A stretch of 40,871 nt of DNA, from the NCBI GenBank assembly GCA_964577275.1, contig CAZNYR010000027.1, forward strand, positions 1-40,871, given 5' to 3'. This document shows, piece by piece, positions 1 to 8,154 of this stretch. The DNA is from UBA2561 sp964577275 (GTDB taxonomy: Bacteria > Bacteroidota > Bacteroidia > Cytophagales > Thermoflexibacteraceae). A program made the position numbers and the translations under genes. Positions within the stretch are counted from its first letter, which is position 1. Every line of letters begins with the position of its first letter. The notes under the pieces are model-generated. The model was not told the origin of the DNA and made no database searches. It was given only the letters and a program-made list of their open reading frames with translations.

Positions 1-2
1 TT

Positions 3-1706
3 GGCGTAATGAATCCGGGCGATGCTGGCTACGATTGGATTCAGCAAAATCCCGATTTGGGCATGACAGTCGGACAGCCCGAAATGCAAAAAAGCGACAT
101 CTTTTTTAATGCCGAAATGCCACTTTCGAGCAATGCCAAATTTTATGCGTTTGGGGGCTTGACCAATCGGCGAGGCAAAAGTTTTGCCCTGTTCCGTACT
201 CCGTATTGGTTTCCCGAATCCATTTATGGAAATGAGGGTTTTCAGCCTACTTTTGAAACCGATATTTTGGATAAAACCCTAAGTTTTGGACTTCGAGGTA
301 TCAAAAATGACTGGAATTTTGATTTGAGTTCGTCTTATGGAAGCAATCAGATTCAATACAATATCGGAAATACATTGAATGCAGACATGGGGAATTTATC
401 GCCCAGTGATTTTTATGCGGGTGGCTATCTGTTCCAACACACGGTGAATAATTTGGATATTACTCGAAGTTTTGGCAGAGTCAATGTGGCGTTTGGAGCT
501 GAATTTCGAGTGGAAAATTTCGTGGCGATGGCTGGCGAACCCAATTCTTACGAATACATCGACCCCACAACAGGCGCACGACTGACGGGCGGAGCGCAAT
601 CCTTTCCCGGTATTCGCCCCTCCAACGAAGTGGATAAATACCGACACAACGTGGGTTTTTATGGCGAATTAGAAAGCGATGTAACGGACGATTTGTTAGT
701 CGGCGGAGCGGTTCGATTTGAAAATTATAGCGATTTCGGAAATACGCTAAACTGGAAACTCAATGCTCGTCAGCAGTTGATGGATGATAAAATTAATATT
801 CGGGCTTCGGTCAGTACGGGATTCCGTGCGCCATCCTTGCATCAGATTTATCTGTCTAATATTCAGACACTTGTATCTGGCGGCACGATTTCTGACCAAG
901 GAACTTTTAATAATCAAAGCCCTATTTTGCGAACGTTTGAAGTGCCACGCCTCAAACAAGAAAAAGCCTTGAATATCGGGGCGGGTATCACATTCCAGCC
1001 TACCGACAAATTATTATTGACCGCAGATTATTACAGCATTCGGGTTGATGACCGCATCGTATTTACGGGTGCAATCAGCAACAGCGACCCCACCACCACC
1101 ATCGGCGGAATTTTGGCGGAATACAATATTACGAGTTTCAAATTTTTTACCAATGCCATCAGCACACAAACCAACGGTTTTGACCTCGTAGCGACTTATA
1201 ACGATTTGGAACTGGGAACAGGACGGATGAATATTTCGTTAGCCGCCAACCTGAACCGAACTGAAATTGTGGGCGATTTGCAAACGCCTCGATTGTTGGC
1301 AAGCGAAGGAAATGCTTTGTTTGACCGAAAAGAGCGTTCACGCATCGAATCGGCTCGACCGCAGGACAAAGTAATTTTTGGATTAAACTATAAAATCGGG
1401 CGATTTACAGCAGTTTTGAATAATACCCGATTTGGTGAAGTTACTTGGCGACACGCCACCGACCCAGACAAAGACCAAACCTTCAGCGCAAAAATCGTAA
1501 CGGATTTGACCCTGAATTTTGATATAAATGATAAATTCCGTCTGGCATTTGGCGCAAATAATTTATTGGATATTTATCCTGATGAAATTGATGCCAAAGG
1601 CGACCCCGTTACCGATTTGGGTGGACGTTTCCGTTATCCTTGGGAAGTAAACCAGTTCGGATTTAACGGACGATATATGTTCGGCAAATTGACGATTAAA
1701 TTATAA
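3..1706 (+). CDS. TonB-dependent outer membrane receptor, 3' part (5' end outside window)
   Basis: The reading frame is open to the left edge, so the ATG at 9 is probably internal and the N-terminal signal, carboxypeptidase-like and plug domains lie upstream. The visible part of about 567 residues is beta-barrel: alternating aromatic and polar strands, the motif FRAPSLHQIY that is common to TonB-dependent receptors, a NNLLDIYPDE motif near the end, and a C-terminal strand ending in a hydrophobic residue (MFGKLTIKL). Such receptors import siderophores, vitamin B12 or oligosaccharides across the outer membrane with energy from TonB/ExbBD. The substrate cannot be read from this part. No SusD-like partner follows, which argues weakly against a polysaccharide utilisation locus. 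A terminator follows 93 bases downstream. Confidence 0.9.
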   Translation, partial: GVMNPGDAGYDWIQQNPDLGMTVGQPEMQKSDIFFNAEMPLSSNAKFYAFGGLTNRRGKSFALFRTPYWFPESIYGNEGFQPTFETDILDKTLSFGLRGIKNDWNFDLSSSYGSNQIQYNIGNTLNADMGNLSPSDFYAGGYLFQHTVNNLDITRSFGRVNVAFGAEFRVENFVAMAGEPNSYEYIDPTTGARLTGGAQSFPGIRPSNEVDKYRHNVGFYGELESDVTDDLLVGGAVRFENYSDFGNTLNWKLNARQQLMDDKINIRASVSTGFRAPSLHQIYLSNIQTLVSGGTISDQGTFNNQSPILRTFEVPRLKQEKALNIGAGITFQPTDKLLLTADYYSIRVDDRIVFTGAISNSDPTTTIGGILAEYNITSFKFFTNAISTQTNGFDLVATYNDLELGTGRMNISLAANLNRTEIVGDLQTPRLLASEGNALFDRKERSRIESARPQDKVIFGLNYKIGRFTAVLNNTRFGEVTWRHATDPDKDQTFSAKIVTDLTLNFDINDKFRLAFGANNLLDIYPDEIDAKGDPVTDLGGRFRYPWEVNQFGFNGRYMFGKLTIKL

Positions 1707-1799
1707 CTCATTTCCGACATGGAATTATTTGAAAATCAATAATTTGCATCTTATCAAGTTCCACAATTTAAGGAATATAATTTTACGGAAATACCACAC

Positions 1800-1836
1800 A
1801 AAAAAGCCCCGACTTCGTGGAAGTCGGGGCTTTTTT
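1800..1836. terminator. Bidirectional intrinsic terminator between convergent genes
   Basis: A perfect 16-base inverted repeat (1800-1815 and 1821-1836, core GCCCCGACTT) with a 5-base loop has A runs on the left and T runs on the right. It can therefore end transcription of the receptor on the plus strand and of the MFS gene on the minus strand. Confidence 0.93.
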
Positions 1837-1851
1837 GTATCGCTAAATTGA

Positions 1852-3087
1852 TTAAATTTCTTCGTTAAAGTTCATGTCCTTCCCAAAAGTTTCGGGCATA
1901 CTGGCAGCCGACAAAATCGCCACACTAAAGACCAATGCTCCTACAATAATACTGGCGTGATAAAATCCGACCCAGTCTTTGACCCATGTAAAGAGCAAAT
2001 GTACGCCCACAAACGAGCCTCGCACAAAGTTCGGCACGGTAGTTGTTACGGTGGCTCGAATATTCGTTCCGAATTGTTCGGCAGAAATCGTCAAGAGCAT
2101 TAACCAAAATCCGCCTCCAAGTCCGAAAAAGAAAAAGAAGCTATAAAAAGAATGCAAATCCCAGCCTGCAATACTATGATAAACTGTCGAAACTGTCGCA
2201 TCCAGACACAAGAAAATGACCATTACCTTAATACGACTTTTCATAAATTGAGAAACCGTACCACTAATCAGGTCGCCCAAAGCCGCTCCGCCATACGAAA
2301 TCATGATGGCGTATCCCGCATCGACCTCCCCTTCGATGCCTAATATTTTCCCAAATTCGGGCGAAAGCACAATCAAAATACCAATCACATACCAAATCGG
2401 TATGCCCATCAAAATACAGCGTATATATTTGGAAACCAAATCCCTCCTCGTGATTAGGGCAATAAAGTTTCCTTTGCTGACTTCTTTTGACTTACTTTCT
2501 TGGAACATTTCGGATTCTCGGACGCTAATTCGTAACAATAAAAGTACCATGCCCAAGCCCCCACCGACATAATAGGCTGTGCGCCAGTCGAATAAATCTA
2601 CGGTTGATTTGGCAGCCACTGCGCCCAATAGTCCCAAAGCCGCTACAATCATTGCGCCGTAACCTCGTTTTTCTTTGGGCATCACTTCGGTTACCAGCGT
2701 AATTCCTGCGCCTAATTCGCCTGCCAATCCAACGCCAGCAACGAATCGCCAGACGGCGTACCACTCGACACTCTCGACCATGCCATTAGCAATATTGGCA
2801 ACAGAATACGTAAAAATAGAGCCAAATAATACCGAGAGTCGTCCTTTGCGGTCTCCCATGACTCCCCAAAGAATCCCACCCAAGAGCATCCCGACCATCT
2901 GCCAGTTGAGGAGGTCTGTGCCAATTTCGGTGATTTGTGTATCGGTCAAGCCCAAATCTTTTAGACTTTGTACCCGCACGACCCCGAATAAGACCAAATC
3001 AAATACATCCACAAAATTGCCGAGTGCCGCCACGATAACGGCAGGATTGAGTATCCGTGAATCAAATTTGTTGTTGAGTTCTGCCAT
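1852..3087 (-). CDS. MFS transporter, metabolite:proton symporter-like
   Basis: The 411-residue protein has about twelve hydrophobic segments and the major facilitator loop motif between helices 2 and 3 (GDRKGR at residues 78-83). A second family motif, RFVAGVGLAGELGAG, lies in helix 4. The length is normal for the sugar or organic-acid branch of the superfamily. It sits in the inner membrane and moves a small solute by proton coupling, but the substrate cannot be told from sequence. It is transcribed alone toward the bidirectional terminator. The upstream 250 bases to MeaB contain no clear TAnnTTTG box, so co-transcription with MeaB is possible. Confidence 0.87.
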   Translation of the reverse strand: MAELNNKFDSRILNPAVIVAALGNFVDVFDLVLFGVVRVQSLKDLGLTDTQITEIGTDLLNWQMVGMLLGGILWGVMGDRKGRLSVLFGSIFTYSVANIANGMVESVEWYAVWRFVAGVGLAGELGAGITLVTEVMPKEKRGYGAMIVAALGLLGAVAAKSTVDLFDWRTAYYVGGGLGMVLLLLRISVRESEMFQESKSKEVSKGNFIALITRRDLVSKYIRCILMGIPIWYVIGILIVLSPEFGKILGIEGEVDAGYAIMISYGGAALGDLISGTVSQFMKSRIKVMVIFLCLDATVSTVYHSIAGWDLHSFYSFFFFFGLGGGFWLMLLTISAEQFGTNIRATVTTTVPNFVRGSFVGVHLLFTWVKDWVGFYHASIIVGALVFSVAILSAASMPETFGKDMNFNEEI

Positions 3088-3279
3088 GAAATTTTTTGGT
3101 TTTAGTCACCATCAATATTTTCGATGTCTTTATTAAATATAAAGTAGTTTGTGTTTCATTTTTTGTCCTCAAAATACACGCCAGTTAAGGTGTTTTGAAT
3201 CATCTAAAATGAACTTGTTTGTTGTATTGAGTCGGTACAGTTCAGTTAGGAAGTATATAGTGTTTCGTTGAATTTTACA

Positions 3280-3306
3280 TCAAGTATCTGATTTTCAAGT
3301 TATTAT
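3280..3306 (+). repeat. 27-bp TGATTWTCA element, copy 1
   Basis: The core TGATTTTCA is at 3289-3297, with left arm TCAAGTAT and right arm GTTATTAT. It lies 35 bases beyond the MeaB stop codon and about 190 bases upstream of the MFS start. Confidence 0.55.
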
Positions 3307-3340
3307 ACCATATCAACACCAATACTAAATACTCCGTACT

Positions 3341-4351
3341 TTATGAGTTTTCACTCTTCAATTTGATTGATTTTTCGTATAAATTCAATAACTCTCGCGC
3401 CACATTGACGGCATGAAGTTCTCCGTTTTGGGCTTGTTTCTCCTTGATTTTCAGTTCATTCTTGATAATTGGATGCTCATAAAATCGTTTTTTTAATTCG
3501 GCTTGTATCGTTCGGTGCATTCGGTATTTATTTTGTGCTTGCCTTCGTAATTCAAAACGTCCGTTCGCTTGCGTTTTAGTCTTAAAATCCTGAATTATTT
3601 TAAAAATTTTTTCCAATCCCATATTTTCTTGTGCCGAACAGATGACCGCCTCCACCGATAACCCCGATTCGTTAGGCGGCAACCAATGCAATGCCTTTTG
3701 GTACATGGCGCGCGCCTGTCGTGCTTTCATCAAATTATCGCCATCGGCTTTATTGATGGCTAATAAATCGGCATTCTCAATAATACCTTTTTTGATGCCT
3801 TGCAATTCATCACCAGCTCCTGCCAACATCAATAACAAAAAAAAGTCGGTCATGTTTCGGACTTCGATTTCGGATTGTCCTACGCCGACCGTTTCTACGA
3901 TAATTACCTCAAAACCAGTAGCTTCGCAAAGTAAAACACATTCGGAGGTCATTCGAGCGACTCCGCCCAATGCCTCGCCTGCGGGTGAAGGACGCACATA
4001 CGCCAGCGGGTCGTTGGCTAAGGATTCCATACGAGTTTTATCGCCCATGATGCTTCCGCCTGTTTTTTGGCTGCTGGGGTCAATCGCCAAGACCGCTACC
4101 TTTAATCCTTTGGTTGTCAGCATCTTACCGAATGATTCGATAAATGTACTTTTGCCTACGCCCGGCACGCCTGTTATTCCAATCCGCACCGAATTTCCTG
4201 TATGAGGCAGTATATTTTCAAATACCTGATGTGCCAATAGTTGGTCAGCAGGATTTTTACTTTCCACTAAGGTAATGGCTCGGCTCAACATAAAACGATT
4301 CCCGTCCAAAATTCCTTTCGTATATTCTTCGGCATTTAAGCGTTGGCGCAT
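3341..4351 (-). CDS. meaB: Methylmalonyl-CoA mutase-associated GTPase MeaB (ArgK family)
   Basis: This 336-residue G3E-family GTPase has a Walker A motif GVPGVGKST at 61-69, the segment IDPSSQKTGGSIMGDKTRM that is diagnostic of MeaB/ArgK, ETVGVGQSE as the switch II region and NKAD as the base-specificity motif. In the cytoplasm MeaB uses GTP hydrolysis to guard the loading of adenosylcobalamin into methylmalonyl-CoA mutase and to protect it from inactivation. The mutase is not in the window, but the propionyl-CoA carboxylase beta chain, which feeds the same pathway, is at 8155-9706. The older name ArgK (a transport kinase) is considered a misassignment. Length and motifs are complete and the ATG start agrees with family alignments in memory. 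Confidence 0.93.
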   Translation of the reverse strand: MRQRLNAEEYTKGILDGNRFMLSRAITLVESKNPADQLLAHQVFENILPHTGNSVRIGITGVPGVGKSTFIESFGKMLTTKGLKVAVLAIDPSSQKTGGSIMGDKTRMESLANDPLAYVRPSPAGEALGGVARMTSECVLLCEATGFEVIIVETVGVGQSEIEVRNMTDFFLLLMLAGAGDELQGIKKGIIENADLLAINKADGDNLMKARQARAMYQKALHWLPPNESGLSVEAVICSAQENMGLEKIFKIIQDFKTKTQANGRFELRRQAQNKYRMHRTIQAELKKRFYEHPIIKNELKIKEKQAQNGELHAVNVARELLNLYEKSIKLKSENS

Positions 4352-4550
4352 AAAAAATCGTATTGTTTTTGCTTATCAACTTTATAAACAACCACATCAT
4401 CCGCATCAATCTGATTGGATACCATTCTTTCTGATGAGATTGATAAGTAAATATTCAAAAAAAATTGCATATTTGACAAACCTTCACGAAACTAAATTCA
4501 GATTTTCGGTAAAATATCCGAATTTCGGGGTGTGCATAACCAAATAAGCC

Positions 4551-5798
4551 ATGAAAAAAATTTTTAATTGGTCTAATTTCTTTGGGACATTAACCATTTT
4601 CTTGACCATCGGACTGCTTCAACAAATCACGATACGTTCCGAGTTTCTGGATGTCTTTGAAAAAGCCCTACACGATTATAACGTAACCGATTTGGTCTTT
4701 TCCAAATTACGAAACGAGGATATTGCCTTAGACACCAATATCGTCATTGTCAATACGGGCGGGCTTTCACAAGCCGACATTTCCGCACAAATTTATTTGA
4801 TTCAGCAACATCAGCCCAAAGTCATTGCTGTCAATCATATTTTTGAGGAATCCGATGATTTCTTGGGCGATTCCCTGCTGGTTGCCGAATTATCCAAGGT
4901 CAAAAATTTGGTCATGCTTAGTGCCACCAAAGGAAAACCCAAAGAAACCGATAAAGGGCTAATTTGGGATACTTTATTAACCTCAAACCCAAAAAAATAC
5001 GCAAATTTAGGTATTCGAGGGTGCGGGAGAACCCTTGAGGGTGGACAAAAACAATTTGATACGTGGCGCACCGTTTTTCCGACCCGACAAATTATCACAG
5101 GAAAAATCGAAAAATGTTTTGCAGCGCAGGTCGTACAACTTTATAATCCCAAAATTGCCCAACAATTTTATGCCCGAAACAACGAAGAGGAAAACATCCA
5201 TTTTCGAGGAAATTTGGATAAATTTACCAAACTTGACCCCGATGATGTATTCGACCAAAATTTTGACCCCAGTTTCATCAAAAATAAAATTGTTCTCTTT
5301 GGGTATATGGGCAGAAGTTATCAATCCAACTATTGGAGTGGCGATAAATTTTATACTCCCATGAATTCCCAACAGGTTGGGCGGGGTGTGCCTGATACGT
5401 ATAGCGTAATTGTGCAGGCAAATATTATTTCCATGATATTGAGCCAAGAATACATCAACGAAATGCACGGGTTTTTGAGCATTTTTATTGCCTTTCTGAT
5501 TTGTTATCTTAATGTGGCGTGGTTTACCATAATTAGCGAAAGCCGAAACTACGGACTCTGGTATGACCTGATTACCAAGATTATACAACTCATCGAGGTC
5601 ATTGTTTTTGTCTGGATTATTATTCAAGCATTCGCCACGTTTAACCTCAAATTGGATTTGACCATCGCCATTTTTGCCATCTTGGTATCGGGCGATATTA
5701 TGGAAGTTTATTTGAGTTTGGTGGTCAATGCCGTCCGAGAAATCAAACTTCGGCTTCGGCTTCGGGGCGCATCGCCTACGGATGATTTGCCTTATTAA
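4551..5798 (+). CDS. CHASE2-domain membrane protein without an output domain
   Basis: The 415-residue protein begins with one hydrophobic helix (about 8-25), followed by a roughly 270-residue extracytoplasmic domain with CHASE2 features: the strand NIVIVNTGG, the segment QHQPKVIAVNHIF, and near the end SFIKNKIVLFGYMG. Three C-terminal membrane helices follow (about 300-320, 340-365, 370-390). CHASE2 normally senses an outside signal for an attached adenylate cyclase, kinase or diguanylate cyclase. Here the protein stops about 23 residues after the last helix with a basic tail, so it has no catalytic output. Such stand-alone CHASE2 proteins occur in Bacteroidota, but their role is unknown to me. 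The gene is divergent from MeaB, and the shared 199-base gap probably holds both promoters. Confidence 0.8.
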   Translation: MKKIFNWSNFFGTLTIFLTIGLLQQITIRSEFLDVFEKALHDYNVTDLVFSKLRNEDIALDTNIVIVNTGGLSQADISAQIYLIQQHQPKVIAVNHIFEESDDFLGDSLLVAELSKVKNLVMLSATKGKPKETDKGLIWDTLLTSNPKKYANLGIRGCGRTLEGGQKQFDTWRTVFPTRQIITGKIEKCFAAQVVQLYNPKIAQQFYARNNEEENIHFRGNLDKFTKLDPDDVFDQNFDPSFIKNKIVLFGYMGRSYQSNYWSGDKFYTPMNSQQVGRGVPDTYSVIVQANIISMILSQEYINEMHGFLSIFIAFLICYLNVAWFTIISESRNYGLWYDLITKIIQLIEVIVFVWIIIQAFATFNLKLDLTIAIFAILVSGDIMEVYLSLVVNAVREIKLRLRLRGASPTDDLPY

Positions 5799-5870
5799 AA
5801 TGATTTATTTTTCAAAAAAAGCCCTTGAATTTGTTGCAAAAATGAAAAAAAAACGCAATATTTGAAAGCT

Positions 5871-6009
5871 GAATATCCGATAACAATATTTGTAACTAAA
5901 TCTTAGTGATTGCCTTGCGATTGAGTAAAATACCTGACCGAAAATGAAAACTTAAAACCCGTTATCGGTAGCAAGAAAATTCCTCGAATCTGATTCGGGG
6001 AATTTTTTT
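5871..6009 (+). ncRNA. Possible small RNA or leader ending in a strong terminator
   Basis: This lies in a 420-base gap between genes. A promoter-like pair (TTG at 5834-5836, 20 bases, AATATTTG at 5857-5864, one mismatch from TAnnTTTG) is followed by an outer inverted repeat, CCGATAAC at 5878-5885 with GTTATCGG at 5961-5968. A strong terminator follows only 8 bases later. A closed outer stem with an internal AU-rich region and a terminator is a usual small-RNA or riboswitch layout. I do not recognise it as 6S RNA, SRP RNA or a known riboswitch. The next gene starts 210 bases after the terminator. Confidence 0.3.
5977..6009 (+). terminator. Intrinsic terminator
   Basis: A near-perfect 12 to 13 base stem (AAAATTCCTCGAAT paired with ATTCGGGGAATTTT, one G-U pair) has a 3-base loop and is followed by a run of T. 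It lies 179 bases after the CHASE2 stop, which is far for that gene and fits an independent short transcript better. Confidence 0.85.
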
Positions 6010-6183
6010 GTGTAATCGCCCCCCAATCCATTTAATATTTGCCCACCAATCAAAAAAAAGCGATATTTCCAACATTTATGCCACGCAGACACTGAACTTA
6101 TGGCACAAATACGAAGTTATTTTGCCTTGCTGAACCTGATGCGATACCAGAAATTAAACCAATTTTATTTCATTTTATAAATC

Positions 6184-6210
6184 ATAACTATCTGATTATC
6201 AAAATTATAT
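6184..6210 (+). repeat. 27-bp TGATTWTCA element, copy 2
   Basis: The core TGATTATCA is at 6193-6201, with left arm ATAACTAT and right arm AATTATAT. It ends 8 bases before the start codon at 6219, so a protein bound here could block expression. Confidence 0.6.
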
Positions 6211-6218
6211 TTAAAATT

Positions 6219-7982
6219 ATGAGTTTTTTATACCACGTAAAAATAGGGTGCTTGATAGGCTGTTTTGTGGGGCTAATTAGTGCGCTGAACGCTCAATCCG
6301 ATTTGGAGCGCAAAAATTCGTTTTTGTCAGGCAAACGCCTTTTGGAGCAAGGTTTGTACTCCAAATCACGCCAAAAATTAGAGCCTCTGAGCATCGGATA
6401 TTCCGAAAATTCCTATAATTATTCAGCCACTTATCTATATGGATTGGCTTCCTTTCATTTGCGAGATTATTACCTGACCCAAATTGCGTGCGAAAATATC
6501 ATTCGGACGTTCCCTTCCAAAAAACAAAATGATGAGGTCTATTATCTATGGGCGCAAGCCTATTTTGCCGAAGGAAAATACGATGAGGGCTACAAAACAC
6601 TCGAAAAAATCCGCCGACCGCAACCCTTCGAATCCGAAATCAAGCGCATGAAAAAACAAAATTTTTTGAAAGAAAACACCGAAAAACTAAAAAAATTATC
6701 AAAATCTTACCCAGATGATGCCATCCTCAATGAAGTATTACTTTTCAAAATGGTGCGTTCCGCAGTCAATAAAAAAGACTGGGAAGTATTGGATAAACTA
6801 TTAAAACGAAGTGGCAAATCAACTGAAATCAAAAAAGTAGAAGAGATTATTCCACCCAAACGCAAGGATAATTATACGATTGCCGTTGTCTTTCCTTTCA
6901 ATTTAGATGACCAAAATAATTCGCCTTATGCCCGCAAGCCTCGTCCTGCACAATTTGCGTATGATTTGTTTTCAGGCTTAGAATTATCCCAAAAACGGCT
7001 TGATTATCTGAATATTAAGGTCGAAATCCAAGCCTTCGATACCAAAGATGATGCCGAAGAGATTGCCAAAATTTTAGCCTCGCCCAATTTCCAGAATGTC
7101 GATTTAATCATCGAGCCAAGTGCCACGAAATTCACACCAATTTTTGCCCAATATGCCCAAACACGAAATATTGGTTTAATCGATATTTTATCTTATCGCC
7201 CCGATTTGCAAGACAATCCGTATGTATTTTCGGTCATGCCCTCCTACGAAACGCAGGCAATCCAGACCCAACAATTTGTAAAAGATAGTTTTCCTGCCCA
7301 GCGTGCTTACATTTATTATGGCGAAGACCGCCGAGATTCTTTGATGGCAAACGCCTATAAAAGCATCATAGAGCGCAATAATGGCACAGTTGTCGTCTTT
7401 AAGCAACTTAAAAATCGGCGTAGCAGCTATCATGTTTTTGCACAAGAAATGCGCGGCGAACCGCGTGGCAAAGGCAAAAGCAAGGCGCATTTTTTTGTGT
7501 GCAGTTCTGACCAATCATTAGCCGTTAATTTGTTGAGTGCCATGCAGACGAGCAAAGTTTTTGCGCCCATTTTTACGATAGAAGATTGGTTGAGTTTTCC
7601 GACCCTAAGTATGGAGCAATATGACGAGGCTGGCATTTATTTTATCTTGCCTCAATACATTGATTATGAGGGACTTTATGTCGAAGATTTTAACCAAGCC
7701 TACTACGATAAAATGCAATTAATTCCCTCTCGTTATGCCTATATTGGCTATGAAACAGGGCATTTTTTCGGGACAATTCTGAAGCGATATGGCAGCAATT
7801 TTTATAATCGGATTCACAATAATTTGCCCGAAGAGGGCGTATTGATGCCTATGTTTGACTATCAAAATGGAAATGATAATCAATTTTTGCCAATTTGTCG
7901 AATTATTGACGGAAAATTACAACTTGTTAATTTACCCAAAAAAGAAAAAAACACGAATGAGATACCCGATGACAAAAAATAA
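6219..7982 (+). CDS. Secreted TPR plus periplasmic-binding-fold protein (LpoA-like architecture)
   Basis: The 587-residue protein has a signal peptide (about 1-25, ending SALNAQ). A helical TPR-like region at about 35-205 includes repeats such as YLYGLASFHLRDYYLTQIACENII and YYLWAQAYFAEGKYDEGYKTL. A type I periplasmic binding protein fold runs from YTIAVVFPF at about residue 217 to the end. This order resembles LpoA, the outer membrane lipoprotein that activates a class A penicillin-binding protein, and also related ligand-binding proteins fused to TPRs. There is no lipobox, so it should be free in the periplasm. Branched-chain amino acid receptor is the likely automatic annotation, but no ABC permease is nearby, so a scaffold or cell-wall regulatory role is my preferred inference. 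Confidence 0.7.
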   Translation: MSFLYHVKIGCLIGCFVGLISALNAQSDLERKNSFLSGKRLLEQGLYSKSRQKLEPLSIGYSENSYNYSATYLYGLASFHLRDYYLTQIACENIIRTFPSKKQNDEVYYLWAQAYFAEGKYDEGYKTLEKIRRPQPFESEIKRMKKQNFLKENTEKLKKLSKSYPDDAILNEVLLFKMVRSAVNKKDWEVLDKLLKRSGKSTEIKKVEEIIPPKRKDNYTIAVVFPFNLDDQNNSPYARKPRPAQFAYDLFSGLELSQKRLDYLNIKVEIQAFDTKDDAEEIAKILASPNFQNVDLIIEPSATKFTPIFAQYAQTRNIGLIDILSYRPDLQDNPYVFSVMPSYETQAIQTQQFVKDSFPAQRAYIYYGEDRRDSLMANAYKSIIERNNGTVVVFKQLKNRRSSYHVFAQEMRGEPRGKGKSKAHFFVCSSDQSLAVNLLSAMQTSKVFAPIFTIEDWLSFPTLSMEQYDEAGIYFILPQYIDYEGLYVEDFNQAYYDKMQLIPSRYAYIGYETGHFFGTILKRYGSNFYNRIHNNLPEEGVLMPMFDYQNGNDNQFLPICRIIDGKLQLVNLPKKEKNTNEIPDDKK

Positions 7983-8154
7983 TCAGGAATAATGACGTAG
8001 GTTATTGTCTGGCTCATGCAAAATTTGCTACTTTGAGTTCAAAATAAATATATTTTGTCATCTGAAATCGTGTAGCTGTTTGATGACCATCAGATTCACA
8101 ACAAACATCAGATACTTAACTAAACAATTTTAAACCTTAATCTATAAAAACCCC

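Noticed and set aside
5865..6009. 6S RNA or SRP RNA
   Set aside because: I see no long rod-like stem with a central bubble and no SRP loop consensus. The element is also short for 6S, so only an unnamed RNA is proposed.
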